Shown here in pieces: positions 21,704 to 21,852 of a stretch of DNA of 21,852 bases. The notes beneath the pieces were generated by a model. That model was not told the origin of the DNA, ran no database searches, and saw nothing but the letters and a program-made list of their open reading frames with translations. Numbering within the stretch: the first letter of the stretch is position 1; every line of letters begins with the position of its first letter. A program made the position numbers and the translations under genes. The DNA comes from Mangrovibacterium sp047972415 (GTDB lineage Bacteria; Bacteroidota; Bacteroidia; Bacteroidales; Prolixibacteraceae), in assembly GCA_047972415.1 (NCBI GenBank), contig JBKEAN010000058.1:1-21852 (forward strand). The letters are read 5' to 3'.

Positions 21704-21732
21704 CACCCTCTAAAAAACAAGTTCTATAAAAT

Positions 21733-21852
21733 ATGATTAGCAGACGAATTATCCGAATTAAAGTATTACAGGTGTTGTACGCCCATTATACCTCGCCGGA
21801 AAAATCAATCAACAACACCGAAAAAGAGCTCTTTTTCAGTATCCAGAAAACC
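21733..21852 (+). CDS. nusB: Transcription antitermination protein NusB, 5' part (cut by window edge)
   Basis: The first 40 codons of NusB, the RNA-binding partner of NusE/S10 in rRNA antitermination. The N-terminus (ISRRIIRIKVLQVLYAHY, residues 2-19) is the conserved arginine-rich first helix, in the form usual for Bacteroidota. The following segment SINNTEKELFFSIQKT also fits. The frame stays open to the window end. A TACATTTG box lies upstream. Confidence 0.88.
   Translation, partial: MISRRIIRIKVLQVLYAHYTSPEKSINNTEKELFFSIQKT

Larger units (their letters stand above)
21412..21732. other. Intergenic region between rhomboid and nusB
   Basis: 321 bases without a gene. It holds a degenerate 21-bp tandem repeat array (21467-21573) and a promoter box for nusB. 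There is no clear terminator hairpin with a T tract after the rhomboid gene. Confidence 0.6.

Overview
The window is chromosomal DNA of a Bacteroidota bacterium, most likely an environmental or host-associated member of the Bacteroidales/Marinilabiliales type. The evidence is the weak ribosome binding sites, the -7 boxes of the TAnnTTTG type before several genes, the NagB variant, the NusB and RelA sequences, and an operon of lipoprotein and periplasmic glycosidases. No rRNA, tRNA, insertion sequence or CRISPR array was seen.

Layout. (1) 1-593, minus strand: the 5' part of a glucosamine-6-phosphate deaminase. (2) 594-1463: an 870-bp divergent intergenic region with 14-bp palindrome-like sites (consensus near TGTGTgCGcACACA) at promoter-like sequences facing both ways. 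(3) 1464-11633, plus strand: a tightly packed seven-gene operon encoding two GH29 alpha-L-fucosidases, a GH35 beta-galactosidase, a CBM9-like exported protein, a GHL10-like TIM-barrel lipoprotein, a GH92 alpha-mannosidase and a ROK sugar kinase. It is closed by a terminator, and a GH3 beta-glycosidase (11755-13920) follows. A strong bidirectional terminator lies at 13950-13985. (4) 14010-18699, minus strand: housekeeping genes relA/spoT-like, ferritin and dnaX. dnaX is split by an A10 tract into a gamma-length zero-frame ORF and a tau tail in the -1 frame. (5) 18906-21852, plus strand: an exported glutathione peroxidase, threonine aldolase coupled to a rhomboid protease, a degenerate 21-bp repeat array, and the start of nusB.

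How the genes may work together (inference). The glycosidases together could remove fucose, beta-linked galactose, mannose and, if the GH3 is xylosidase-like, beta-xylose. That set resembles what is needed for a fucosylated, plant- or invertebrate-type complex N-glycan, or another mixed glycan. The ROK kinase would phosphorylate a released sugar, and the divergent deaminase would bring glucosamine-6-phosphate into glycolysis. Shared operator-like sites suggest that one repressor controls both directions. No SusC/SusD pair and no regulator gene is present in the window, so import and sensing must be encoded elsewhere.

The strongest unusual signal is the dnaX A10 slippage site, where the zero frame makes gamma and slippage is needed for tau. 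Next are the repeated operator-like motif and the RelA/SpoT homologue with a broken HD metal-binding motif.
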